From positions 1-30,221 of IMG/VR virus record IMGVR_UViG_3300030099_003346: a stretch of 30,221 bases of DNA. One strand, written 5' to 3'. Origin of the DNA: a virus. Positions 19,401-25,404 of the stretch are shown one piece after another (the stretch's first letter is position 1; each line of letters begins with the position of its first letter). The translations under genes were made by a program, and so were the position numbers. The notes under the pieces were generated by a model. The model had not been told where the DNA came from, did not search any database, and saw only the letters and a program-made list of their open reading frames with translations.

Positions 19401-20733
19401 CAGTTTCAACAATATTTACAACGCCGTCTTCATCAATATCTTGAGGGTTTGTATAATAAGACACAAAACCACCTATTAAATTACCAGATGAATTTGTATT
19501 TGGGTAATCTACATTAACAACTAACTGTCCAGACCTATTAGTTCTCTTCATTTCAAGTATAGGTGGCGTAGTAGGTTTTTTTCTTATAACAGTTATGTGT
19601 TCTTTTTTAACACCTATAAAATTATTAGGATTGTTAGGTGTATCTAAATTTTCAACAGATGATATTTTTCCTAAGCTACCATCAGCTTTTTTAACCATAA
19701 GCTTAGTGTGCTTTGGACTCGTTAAATATGTTTCTGTATCTGTACCAGCTAAACATCTTTTTATATTTATTTTTTTAGGTTCATCAACACCATCTGACCA
19801 AAACAATAAATCATCAATTATATTTATAGAGCTTGATATGTTTTTAGAATTGTAATTAAAATTTAAAACTCTTTCAGGATCAAAAAAATGAATTATAAAA
19901 GTACCAGATAATTCACTCATGTTTAATTGTTGTCCAGACTGATCTATAAAAACTGTATTTCCATTTATGCTAATTACTTCGTTTGAAGTTTCAAAATCAC
20001 TAGATAAGTCTAAATTTTCATTTGAAGGTATAGATACATCTACATTAAACTCACCGTTAGTCATGTTTTGAATAACACCAGATGTACTAACAAGAGTAAA
20101 CCTAACTCTCATACCAACTTTAATTTGGTCTTTAACATCATTTTTAACATTAAAAGACGTGTAAGTATTAGAGGTAAAAGCAGTAACTGAAGCAGCGCTA
20201 GAAGACTGATCTGTTAAAAAAATAGCACTAGGATTATTACTATCACCAGGTTCACTAGAAAGTATTTCAGAACCTAAACCAGTAATACCAAAAACATCTA
20301 CAAAAATAGGTTGAACTGTTTCAGTATCTGCATCAACTTCTATAATACTGTCAACCCAAAATTTAAGTTTGTTATCTAAATCACTAGTGTTTATAGACTC
20401 AGCGCTTATAGTGTTTTTATCTGCAATACCATTGCCATCACTTGGAAGTGGAGCGGCCGCAAAGAAATAAGACTTGTTACTTTTTTCATCAGCAACACTA
20501 CCTATTATTTTTGTAGAGTTGCCATCATAACCAGTTGTAACATAAGCACCACCTAACTCTTTATTACCTTTTAAATTTTGAGCTGTACCAGCTGAGCCAT
20601 CACCAGATGAGTCTGCATCTGTTGTTCTAACCTGTATGTTTTTAGCATCTCTATATTCACCGTTACGAACTAATCTTAAATCAAGATCTTTGTTCATTTT
20701 ACCGGCAGTAAATGTGTGTTTAATTTCCGGCAT
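13408..20733 (-). CDS. Very large tail nozzle/stabilisation-type protein (2441 aa)
   Basis: Probably the tail nozzle or tubular protein that continues the neck and seals the DNA exit channel. The N-terminus has GKMNKDLDLRLVRNGEYRDA then NIQV and NLKGN, a signature of such proteins in marine and crAss-like phages. Other familiar blocks are RYKYEDGECSAFSPWSELAF near residue 560, KWGMVFGDKYGRETPVLPS near 755, and YGISNNPESL with YFTDKQRGAVLRLS near 2010-2045. The last is typical of the beta-propeller-like part. Beta strands dominate throughout, with a Gly/Asn/Gln-rich patch near 1335-1350. At 2441 residues it is several times longer than P22 gp10 or T7 gp12, so the stretch between about 800 and 1950 is probably inserted domains that could carry receptor-binding or decoration functions. 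The start has G at -3. It follows the connector gene after a 2-base gap. Confidence 0.7.
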   Translation of the reverse strand: MPEIKHTFTAGKMNKDLDLRLVRNGEYRDAKNIQVRTTDADSSGDGSAGTAQNLKGNKELGGAYVTTGYDGNSTKIIGSVADEKSNKSYFFAAAPLPSDGNGIADKNTISAESINTSDLDNKLKFWVDSIIEVDADTETVQPIFVDVFGITGLGSEILSSEPGDSNNPSAIFLTDQSSSAASVTAFTSNTYTSFNVKNDVKDQIKVGMRVRFTLVSTSGVIQNMTNGEFNVDVSIPSNENLDLSSDFETSNEVISINGNTVFIDQSGQQLNMSELSGTFIIHFFDPERVLNFNYNSKNISSSINIIDDLLFWSDGVDEPKKINIKRCLAGTDTETYLTSPKHTKLMVKKADGSLGKISSVENLDTPNNPNNFIGVKKEHITVIRKKPTTPPILEMKRTNRSGQLVVNVDYPNTNSSGNLIGGFVSYYTNPQDIDEDGVVNIVETETDSPSSADQTYLIQPGDEVATGGSERYIRLPSDIDIRENDILRFSSTSFNLSPVIIDAQVIQGPIFYEASTDTNGYIIKCVFVDSRLSLLQPTNWDVEVLLSKPLFETKFGRFAYRYKYEDGECSAFSPWSELAFLPGDFLYSPKNGFNSGMENNVRELVVRGFIPSNSVRPHDVRTVDVLFKTTDDANVYVVKSITREIDDEWENFVDAFDGSGNELEVVEDFGKLTITSEMINRVLESNQLLRSWDNVPRSAKAQSVTGSRLVYGNYVQGYDINNNVGLKQLIISNPVAFPTPEKSVKSMRTYKWGMVFGDKYGRETPVLPSTFKTDSGEVITGDAAVEKSLSYFKNNFQLQQDWSSQPEDWMDYVKYYVKEISTEYYNLVMDRYFDSGDDGVWISFNSADRNKVDEETYLILKNEHGSQTPVLEPARYKILAIENEAPEFIKRRKEPIGSVIIDSSNIYGTDDVSDAVPTLLSNQNEINTENEFSFTKDDFKGTAIVKIKGTFVNNNITPAVTFTAESPFRNIGNFTDGGIYITEVFSSEDVDMYNIINNQLIELGISADLPQSSVDGLGDGETASIVYSLEFFDEVPIEGPEFNGKFFVKIQRNETLDAKITSQSSGDYNIEQEFDIAYISNTLDNPASVGPKSTYTWGTNTVSGFTSGNIESLVDAPSTSNNTLRFNFNDEGDTLVLNANNTQGVNKFGPGDPIATKTFWQNWFNTTTTQIFIDEAPAAMDYTFRITSDESVGTNLVNPFYSSRVLHYFGSDKPISHSLYRVNGSNDANGLEFNGVTGPQIFGRFESDVNLPINLGSATGNIQTTVLSEPFQPLATVTGEVSNGGFGNIGYSENFKPAGLSVGFAESGQFGQLTFSCVSNNISTTNGRGVNTTQRGKVTTTGGGGNGGAYGANQYQNNSSYNVSFDATTETYPTQFIPGTNEDFKNKMQTAGTLFRFPSDPSGTVYRVLTNEQEVNPFPALVGQASNADLEDNSDIFEGPLSIHRVSNFYDQTQTEESNINETASLRSSFIIRFARVGELNETIPGTGIDAEYFDPRGQVAHDGTETLKIQILSKAIQAGEDLFFETTAACWETEPKETTDLDIYYEASPAIPMTLKNNNIQSFVQSSINKDLASSFYAKPRVTEGNYEYIEMSSDAYVNKSFQDNIIQIKHNYSLPQSISSTTSPTSDNLVPTFNAGGSNTFKTINKNIVAIGDEVCFARPDGYQTKSVIVEHLQQVENAGPDSFKVSNNIGITPGSSGFSLEVTENKTILRCATTTAGGPNGLFLSQVTNFDAVTNVVDENFNTVATQDGVTFSDSDLSEIAPNSQTTQVKLGMHVYGNEGTVKLPKGTFVESTKYISAISIPGFTFTEPLVALAQDIEILEITLSKALISTNTGENLIAAFWGNTIGITFFFQEQTGFFRIDKNVWRYPVILNWFNCYSFGNGVESDRIRDDFNTPTIDNGCRVSSTFLEYGEENISSGLIHSGLYNSISSVNNLNEFNMAEKITKNINPSYGSIQALKSRNNNIVVFSEDKVLKVLANKDAVFNADGNPQLVATNRVLGDATPYAGDYGISNNPESLASDSYRLYFTDKQRGAVLRLSMDGLTPISDVNMRTYFRENLKLCDSLVGTFDGVNGEYNLSLNYKEEHQKQNLSVSFNEGSKGWVSFKSFVPSAGLTVAGKYITSPSQTTGSQDTISKMNKVYVHDDDTAGRNNFYGTSHDSSIEIVFNDLPSVVKSFKAINYEGTQAQVINMQTLADEGGLTYSDEYYNLDGQTGWYVDTFTTDMQVGQVNEFINKENKWFNRITSLKSNLTVADIKNDLGQIAVQGLGNPISSDSTGNILSSTEVNIVIGELPPLEIIFAQNNSQTVLLSQNTGLVSAPKKYTWIGPNGVVARIYIDPVLNNTEVDFIVDGTIPFNIGASGPYLQTDFYTEFNYFGNVNTNYTLFGEGLWTIKIEEFTNFDEADDPIDFSSRSITGQVFLTDGSGFSENFDSLTLYNG

Positions 20734-20735
20734 AA

Positions 20736-22046
20736 CTATTTAATTTGTTTACCCATACCTTTTAGTACTTGTGTAAATTCTTCTATCTTAATGTTTGATA
20801 ATCTTATTTTTGCTTTTCTAGTTTCAGCAAATTTCTCTCGTTTAAATCTTTGAACTATAAATGGTGGTATATTAGATTTAGTAGATAAAATTCCATAAGC
20901 TATATGTTTATAAACAGCTTCTTCACAAAATTTATGCACAACCATTTCAGCGTCAGTACCTAAGCCATCACTAACATAGTGCAGTGTGATAGTTTCACCC
21001 GCTAAATCAGATCCAAACTTTATCAAACCTCTTAAGTTGTCTATAAAAAAACTACCGTTCATTTGAGAGTATTGAGGATCTAATCCATACCTTCTTCCTT
21101 TATTAGACACTTCTATATCTGTAACATAGTTTATATCATAGTGATGATAATCTACAGGTGTTTGACTTTTAAAACTACTAAATGTATCACTAGGTACTTG
21201 TTCTATTAGACTATCACCAGCAGAGCTACCCGCGTTTATAACAGTTGGAGCTACAGCTACTGAACCACTACTAGCTAATATTCCTTCTGAAGTTGGTGTT
21301 GATATGTTGTCAAATTTATACTCAACAGTTAACAAGGGTCCTTCTGAAGTTGCTGTATAAAAATTACCACCAGCAAAATTATTTATAGCTTCAGCAAAAG
21401 CAGCTGCTTGAGAAGTTGTTGTTAAAGAAGATACTGTCATTAAAACAACTTGAGCTATAGAGTTATTAACTTCTATTAAATCTGTACCTATTTGAAGGTT
21501 TAAAGGAGAAGAGTCAGCAGTATTATCTTGAACTATAAAATAAACATCATTTTGAACACCACCTGAAACAATGCCTAACTTTACACCTCTGTCGTCAGGT
21601 ACTACACCTGAAGTAAAATCAATTGTTATTTTTCTTTTAGCGCCAGTAGAAAAGTCATAATTACCATCAGCATCTTGAGTTATAGCAAAAGGATCTGAAG
21701 TTTTTCTAGCTGGATATAAAATTCTCTCAATACCATCATCACCTACTCTAACTAATTTAACATAGTTAACATAGTCTTGAGGTAATATCATAGAAAGTGT
21801 ATTAGGTACTTCTATTTCTTGAGACTTAAAAGACCTTAATACATCGTAAGATAATTCTTGTATAGCTCTCATAGCATGGAACTGCACATCAGTTCTATTT
21901 ACTTTACCTATAATTTTATCTTCACCAACATAAGCAAACATAAAAGCATTTATAATATTTTCTAAAGAAGTAAACTGATAGTCTCCATAATTAGCAGAGT
22001 TGCTTGAATTATAATACTGTGACTGGCTTTGACTTAGTAATCCCAT
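20736..22046 (-). CDS. Head-tail connector/neck protein (436 aa) with an inserted beta domain
   Basis: Probably the adaptor between portal and nozzle, comparable in position to T7 gp11 or P22 gp4/gp10-type neck proteins. The N-terminal helices (TSLENIINAFMFAYVGEDKI, then HAMRAIQELSYDVLRSF) and the strand-rich LPQDYVNYVKLVRVG segment form one half of the expected fold. The C-terminal part (VVHKFCEEAVYKHIAYGIL, then a basic helix with FKREKFAETRKAKIRLSN) forms the other half. Between them, roughly residues 140-310, lies a Ser/Thr/Ala-rich segment with the pattern AAAFAEAINNFAGGNFYTATSEG, which reads like a separate small beta domain such as those in tail and adhesin proteins. It ends with TAG, 2 bases before the nozzle gene, and starts 2 bases after the 260-residue gene. 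Confidence 0.65.
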   Translation of the reverse strand: MGLLSQSQSQYYNSSNSANYGDYQFTSLENIINAFMFAYVGEDKIIGKVNRTDVQFHAMRAIQELSYDVLRSFKSQEIEVPNTLSMILPQDYVNYVKLVRVGDDGIERILYPARKTSDPFAITQDADGNYDFSTGAKRKITIDFTSGVVPDDRGVKLGIVSGGVQNDVYFIVQDNTADSSPLNLQIGTDLIEVNNSIAQVVLMTVSSLTTTSQAAAFAEAINNFAGGNFYTATSEGPLLTVEYKFDNISTPTSEGILASSGSVAVAPTVINAGSSAGDSLIEQVPSDTFSSFKSQTPVDYHHYDINYVTDIEVSNKGRRYGLDPQYSQMNGSFFIDNLRGLIKFGSDLAGETITLHYVSDGLGTDAEMVVHKFCEEAVYKHIAYGILSTKSNIPPFIVQRFKREKFAETRKAKIRLSNIKIEEFTQVLKGMGKQIK

Positions 22047-22048
22047 TT

Positions 22049-22831
22049 TTAATTATTTTGCGATTGATTTATTATTTGAAGATCGGCTATACCGGCTTGT
22101 TGTACATCTGGTTGTTTCATCATAACTCCAGCTAACATTAATATTCTTGAAACTAAAACTTCTTCTTCACTAGGATGTAACTCAAAGTTCTGTAAGTCTG
22201 CAGCACTACCATTATAAAGAGCTTTGCCACCTAAAACATTGTAAGTCCAATTAGGAGGTAAAGGTCTTTTATAATAACTAACTTCAAAAGACTCAGCATC
22301 ATTAGAGCCGTTACTGTTTGAGTCTACATTAAATGTACTTGTTGATGCAGATGGTAATATAGTTAATGTATTGGCATCTTCTCTAACAAATATAGATCTT
22401 TTTAAAGTAGCTTTTGTTAGTGGATTATTTTCTGTATAAGCTATTTGATGTTTATTTAATTGTGTTAATTTATTACCAACTCCTCTAGAAGAACTAAGAG
22501 CTGTTACACTTATTAACTTATGTATATCTTCTATTGTAGCTGTTGAGTCACTAGGATCAGAAGTAAGATCTAGCGAATTAGTAGTTACGTTATAAGTTCT
22601 ATCAATATGAAACGGATGTAACTTTTCTTCTAATATTTCTACTTCGTCAGCATAAGGCTCTTGATTAGAAGGTTTCATTGTTGAGTTTTTTATTCTATGA
22701 AAATAACCTGTATATATTTCCATTTGAGCTTTGTCAGCAAACAAGTTAAACTCTTGAGGCGTTATATAACCTCTTTGTTCTTTATTTGCTATAGCTAATA
22801 CTTTTTGATATACTCTATTTATACTTATCAT
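22049..22831 (-). CDS. Neck/ring protein (260 aa), crAss-like or marine-phage type
   Basis: The N-terminal pattern NKEQRGYITPQEFNLFADKA followed by QMEIYTGYF is familiar from neck proteins of Bacteroidetes and marine podovirus-like phages. The protein begins with helices, passes through a strand-rich middle (TLTILPSAS, FEVSYYKRPLPPNW) and ends with a helical HPSEEEVLVSRILMLAGV segment, the usual shape of ring or connector subunits that stack on the portal. It is the first gene after a terminator and a copy of the conserved 11-mer, so it probably opens the neck/tail transcription unit. The leader is A-rich (AAAAAAACAAC before the ATG) with no Shine-Dalgarno sequence. The exact ring position cannot be assigned from sequence alone. 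Confidence 0.65.
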   Translation of the reverse strand: MISINRVYQKVLAIANKEQRGYITPQEFNLFADKAQMEIYTGYFHRIKNSTMKPSNQEPYADEVEILEEKLHPFHIDRTYNVTTNSLDLTSDPSDSTATIEDIHKLISVTALSSSRGVGNKLTQLNKHQIAYTENNPLTKATLKRSIFVREDANTLTILPSASTSTFNVDSNSNGSNDAESFEVSYYKRPLPPNWTYNVLGGKALYNGSAADLQNFELHPSEEEVLVSRILMLAGVMMKQPDVQQAGIADLQIINQSQNN

Positions 22832-22862
22832 GTTGTTTTTTTATAAGTGTATTTTACTATAA

Positions 22863-22873
22863 TATAGTTACAT
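22863..22873 (-). promoter_or_regulatory. Candidate phage promoter, copy 1 of a conserved 11-mer
   Basis: The minus strand reads ATGTAACTATA followed by TTATAGTAAAAT. It shares 14 bases (ATGTAACTATATTA) with the copy at 11483-11493. It lies between the terminator at 22898-22929 and the neck gene ATG at 22831, exactly where a promoter restarting transcription would be needed. The TATATTATAG part could serve as a -10-like element. The promoter role is inferred from sequence recurrence and position. Confidence 0.6.
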
Positions 22874-22897
22874 AATAAAGTGAAAGGTTAGCCTTAA

Positions 22898-22929
22898 ATA
22901 AAAATAGCCACCCATAATGAGTGGCTATT
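22898..22929 (-). terminator. Factor-independent terminator after the 283-aa gene
   Basis: A perfect 9-base inverted repeat (AATAGCCAC at 22903-22911 and GTGGCTATT at 22921-22929) encloses a 9-base loop. On the minus strand the hairpin is followed by TTTATTT, giving a U-rich tail; on the plus strand no U tract follows. It begins 20 bases after the stop of the 283-residue gene and ends that transcript. The candidate promoter at 22863-22873 follows at once. Confidence 0.8.
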
Positions 22930-22948
22930 AATATTAAGTTAAAAGATA

Positions 22949-23800
22949 TTAATTAAATCTTTTTTCTATGTTTGAATATATTTCCATACCTTCATCAGTT
23001 TTAAACCAATGAGCTAAAGCAGTATATGGATGTTCGTCAAAAGGAACTGTCATTACCTTTCTATTATTTGATGCCCACGTAAAGTACCTTTGATCACTTG
23101 ATAATTTTAATACACCTTGTTCAACCGCTTTAATACCAAAGTTTCTAAGAACTACATTATCATCATTTGCTAGTTCTAAGAATAATTTAGGATTATTTCT
23201 AGCAAATACTAATAAATCTCTTTTAAGTTCTTTAGAACTTAAATTAGATACCTCAGATCCTTTCTCTACTCTCATTATAGCTTCAGCTAAATCAATATCA
23301 ATTTGTCTAGCTAGAATTATAGCATCAGCTTCTAATTCTAATGTTTCAATTTGATCTTCAGCTACAACTTCAGGCTTGTATTCATAAAATAATTTACCAT
23401 TATGAGGATGATATAAAGATAAAAACTTTTGTAATGTAACTTTTTCTTTTGGTACAAATAAACTACCGCTTCTAAAAATAATATGCTCTAATCTTTGATC
23501 ACCTTTCATTTCGTCAACAAAGCACGTTCTTTGGTTTTGACAATACTTTATTTCTCTTTCATAACCTTTTTCTGTATCAAACCAAAATAAATTAGAAGAT
23601 CTTATAGAGTGAGATAAAGGCTTTTTTCTTCCTTTTAAATAATATACTCTATCTTTTACTTGCCAAGTATTTTTTGATTTAGCTTTTATTTTAGGAGCTT
23701 CAACCTTAGGTTGTTTTTTTACAACCGGCTGTTCTTCAACAGCTATTGTTTCTTCAACTACAGGTTCTTTAACCTTAGTTGTTTCTTTTTTATTTGCCAT
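22949..23800 (-). CDS. Conserved head-module protein (283 aa), function unknown
   Basis: The first 45 residues are a charged, low-complexity Lys/Glu/Val/Pro tail (KETTKVKEPVVEETIAVEEQ), probably flexible. The body has two recognisable blocks: YLKGRKKPLSHSIRS with FWFDTEKGYEREIKYCQNQR, and FRSGSLFVPKEKVTLQKFLS followed by LYHPHNGKLF. These patterns are familiar from a conserved protein next to the capsid gene in crAss-like and marine phages. The C-terminal half is helical and ends in HPYTALAHWFKTDEGME. It is isolated between two terminators, with no promoter motif in its 27-base A/T-only leader beyond the upstream hairpin. It is therefore probably expressed by read-through from the capsid gene at lower level, as fits a minor head or capsid-decoration protein. 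Confidence 0.65.
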   Translation of the reverse strand: MANKKETTKVKEPVVEETIAVEEQPVVKKQPKVEAPKIKAKSKNTWQVKDRVYYLKGRKKPLSHSIRSSNLFWFDTEKGYEREIKYCQNQRTCFVDEMKGDQRLEHIIFRSGSLFVPKEKVTLQKFLSLYHPHNGKLFYEYKPEVVAEDQIETLELEADAIILARQIDIDLAEAIMRVEKGSEVSNLSSKELKRDLLVFARNNPKLFLELANDDNVVLRNFGIKAVEQGVLKLSSDQRYFTWASNNRKVMTVPFDEHPYTALAHWFKTDEGMEIYSNIEKRFN

Positions 23801-23820
23801 AATATAATATAATAAAAATT

Positions 23821-23857
23821 AAAAAAAATATAAGGGCGATACGAGACCGCCCTTATA
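23821..23857 (-). terminator. Strong factor-independent terminator after the major capsid gene
   Basis: A perfect 10-base inverted repeat (TATAAGGGCG at 23829-23838, CGCCCTTATA at 23848-23857) with a 9-base loop is followed on the minus strand by eight consecutive T (23828-23821). It starts 11 bases after the capsid stop codon. The GC-rich stem core stands out sharply in an A/T-rich gap. There is no T run on the plus-strand side, so it works in the direction of the genes. Confidence 0.9.
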
Positions 23858-23868
23858 AATAAATAGTC

Positions 23869-25386
23869 TTACTTCATTAACATAAAGTTGTTAGCACCTT
23901 GAGTAACTAAACATCTTTCAGTTAAGAAGTGTAACTGCATTGCATCAAGCGCAGACGTAGTAGCCCCGACAGAACCAGTGACCCAAGTCTTCATTCTTCG
24001 GTCATCAGTTGCAGAAGCTCTATATCTAACGTGTAAGAAAGGTCGCTTTAAGTTTTTACCTAATTGCTGATCATACACAGTAGATGTACCAGCTGGAATT
24101 AAAACGCCTCTAATAGCATCTGTTCCAGCAGCATCGTTAATACCACCTCTTGTAGCTTTATCATTTAAGTATCTAAAGTCAGACTTATAGAAGTCGTAAG
24201 AACCTCTTCTAAATCCTGAGAAACCTAAGTTTAATGCCATATCTTCGTCGTTGTCAAATACTCCATAAGAAGTACCTCCAGCTCCGTAAGAGTTCATTGA
24301 AGCAAGCATGTCATCAATAGCTAAACTAGTTGCACGATTAACAAACATCATGTATTCTTCAATAGCACCTTGCTTGTCGAACTCGGCTAGTATAGCGTCG
24401 AACTCAGCTAAATCAGTAGCAGCGTTAACACCAGTTACACCAGTAGTAACATTACCTCTGTCTTCAATAGCATCAAATAAACCTTGAGTACCAACATTAC
24501 CAGCGCCTGCAGCAGAACCTGTAATAACGTTTGATCCGTCAGCTAAAGATCCAGCAACATTTTTCTTTGATTCAAGCATTGCCATTTCAATATAATCAGT
24601 AAATCTAGCTCTTGTATCAGCTTCAGCTTTTAAATACCAAAGGTAACCACCTTGACCAGTCTCAGAAGTTACTTCTACCCAACCAATTCTAGAAGCGTCT
24701 GATCCAGATACTTCGTAGTAATCTTTCATTATAATTGGTTTGTTAGTAAAAGTTTTAAAGTCAGGCTCGTTAGCACCTCTTGAATCAGTTTGAGTAGTAA
24801 CTGTACCACCATCCATATATCTTGATCCTTTACCAAACTCAGAACCATATACTAATATAGTGCACGATTTTGAATTGTTAGAGTCAGCTAGTAAACCAGA
24901 TGCTGTATCATAAGCAGTGATACTAATAAATTGATTAGTTCTTCCAACAACTAAACATTTAAAAACTCCAGCAGAGTTAGCAACGATAACAGTATCGTTA
25001 ACTCTAATACCATGATCTGTAGCTGTAAAACCAGCTGTTTCATCAATGTCAGATTCAATTGTTAATTTAGTAGTAGCGCCAGTACCAGCATTATCACCAC
25101 TGTTAGTGTCACCTGTAGCTATTTTACCTTTGTAAGAAAGGTGTAGTCTACCTTGTTCAGACCATACAACTTGATCAGATGTCATAGCCTCTTCTGCTCC
25201 GACTTGTGATAAGAAACCAGAAATTGTTCTTGGTCCGAAAACTTCAGCTTCTTGTTCCATTAAGTCTGGCAGGTATTGTTGTCTCCAGTCATTAGTGGAG
25301 CTCGTAAAATCTAAGTAATTTGAAGCGAACGTTTGCTTTTGTGGAGCAGGTACGCTATTCAAATTATTACCAGGATTAATTGCCAT
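23869..25386 (-). CDS. Major capsid protein (505 aa)
   Basis: The main shell protein, presumably of the HK97 fold. Position between the scaffold-like gene and the neck genes, length and composition all fit. The N-terminal arm has NYLDFTSSTNDWRQQYLPD followed by EAEVFGPRTISGFLSQVGAEE and SDQVVWSEQGRLH, a pattern familiar from capsid proteins of crAss-like and marine phages. A strand-rich stretch at about residues 90-180 (TGDTNSGDNAG onwards, ending near YGSEFGKG) looks like an inserted beta domain or an extended loop. The C-terminus (RYRASATDDRRMKTWVTGS) resembles the usual axial/P-domain end. Codon and base use is less A/T-extreme than in the neighbouring genes, as expected for a highly expressed gene. 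A strong terminator follows directly. The start ATG has A at -3 and no Shine-Dalgarno sequence. Confidence 0.9.
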   Translation of the reverse strand: MAINPGNNLNSVPAPQKQTFASNYLDFTSSTNDWRQQYLPDLMEQEAEVFGPRTISGFLSQVGAEEAMTSDQVVWSEQGRLHLSYKGKIATGDTNSGDNAGTGATTKLTIESDIDETAGFTATDHGIRVNDTVIVANSAGVFKCLVVGRTNQFISITAYDTASGLLADSNNSKSCTILVYGSEFGKGSRYMDGGTVTTQTDSRGANEPDFKTFTNKPIIMKDYYEVSGSDASRIGWVEVTSETGQGGYLWYLKAEADTRARFTDYIEMAMLESKKNVAGSLADGSNVITGSAAGAGNVGTQGLFDAIEDRGNVTTGVTGVNAATDLAEFDAILAEFDKQGAIEEYMMFVNRATSLAIDDMLASMNSYGAGGTSYGVFDNDEDMALNLGFSGFRRGSYDFYKSDFRYLNDKATRGGINDAAGTDAIRGVLIPAGTSTVYDQQLGKNLKRPFLHVRYRASATDDRRMKTWVTGSVGATTSALDAMQLHFLTERCLVTQGANNFMLMK

Positions 25387-25404
25387 AATTATAAATTTTT
25401 AAAG

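Noticed and set aside
20449-20463. NotI-like GCGGCCGC site in very A/T-rich DNA, possible cloning junction
   Set aside because: It encodes the Ala run of an uninterrupted frame (FAAAPLPSD) with normal sequence on both sides.
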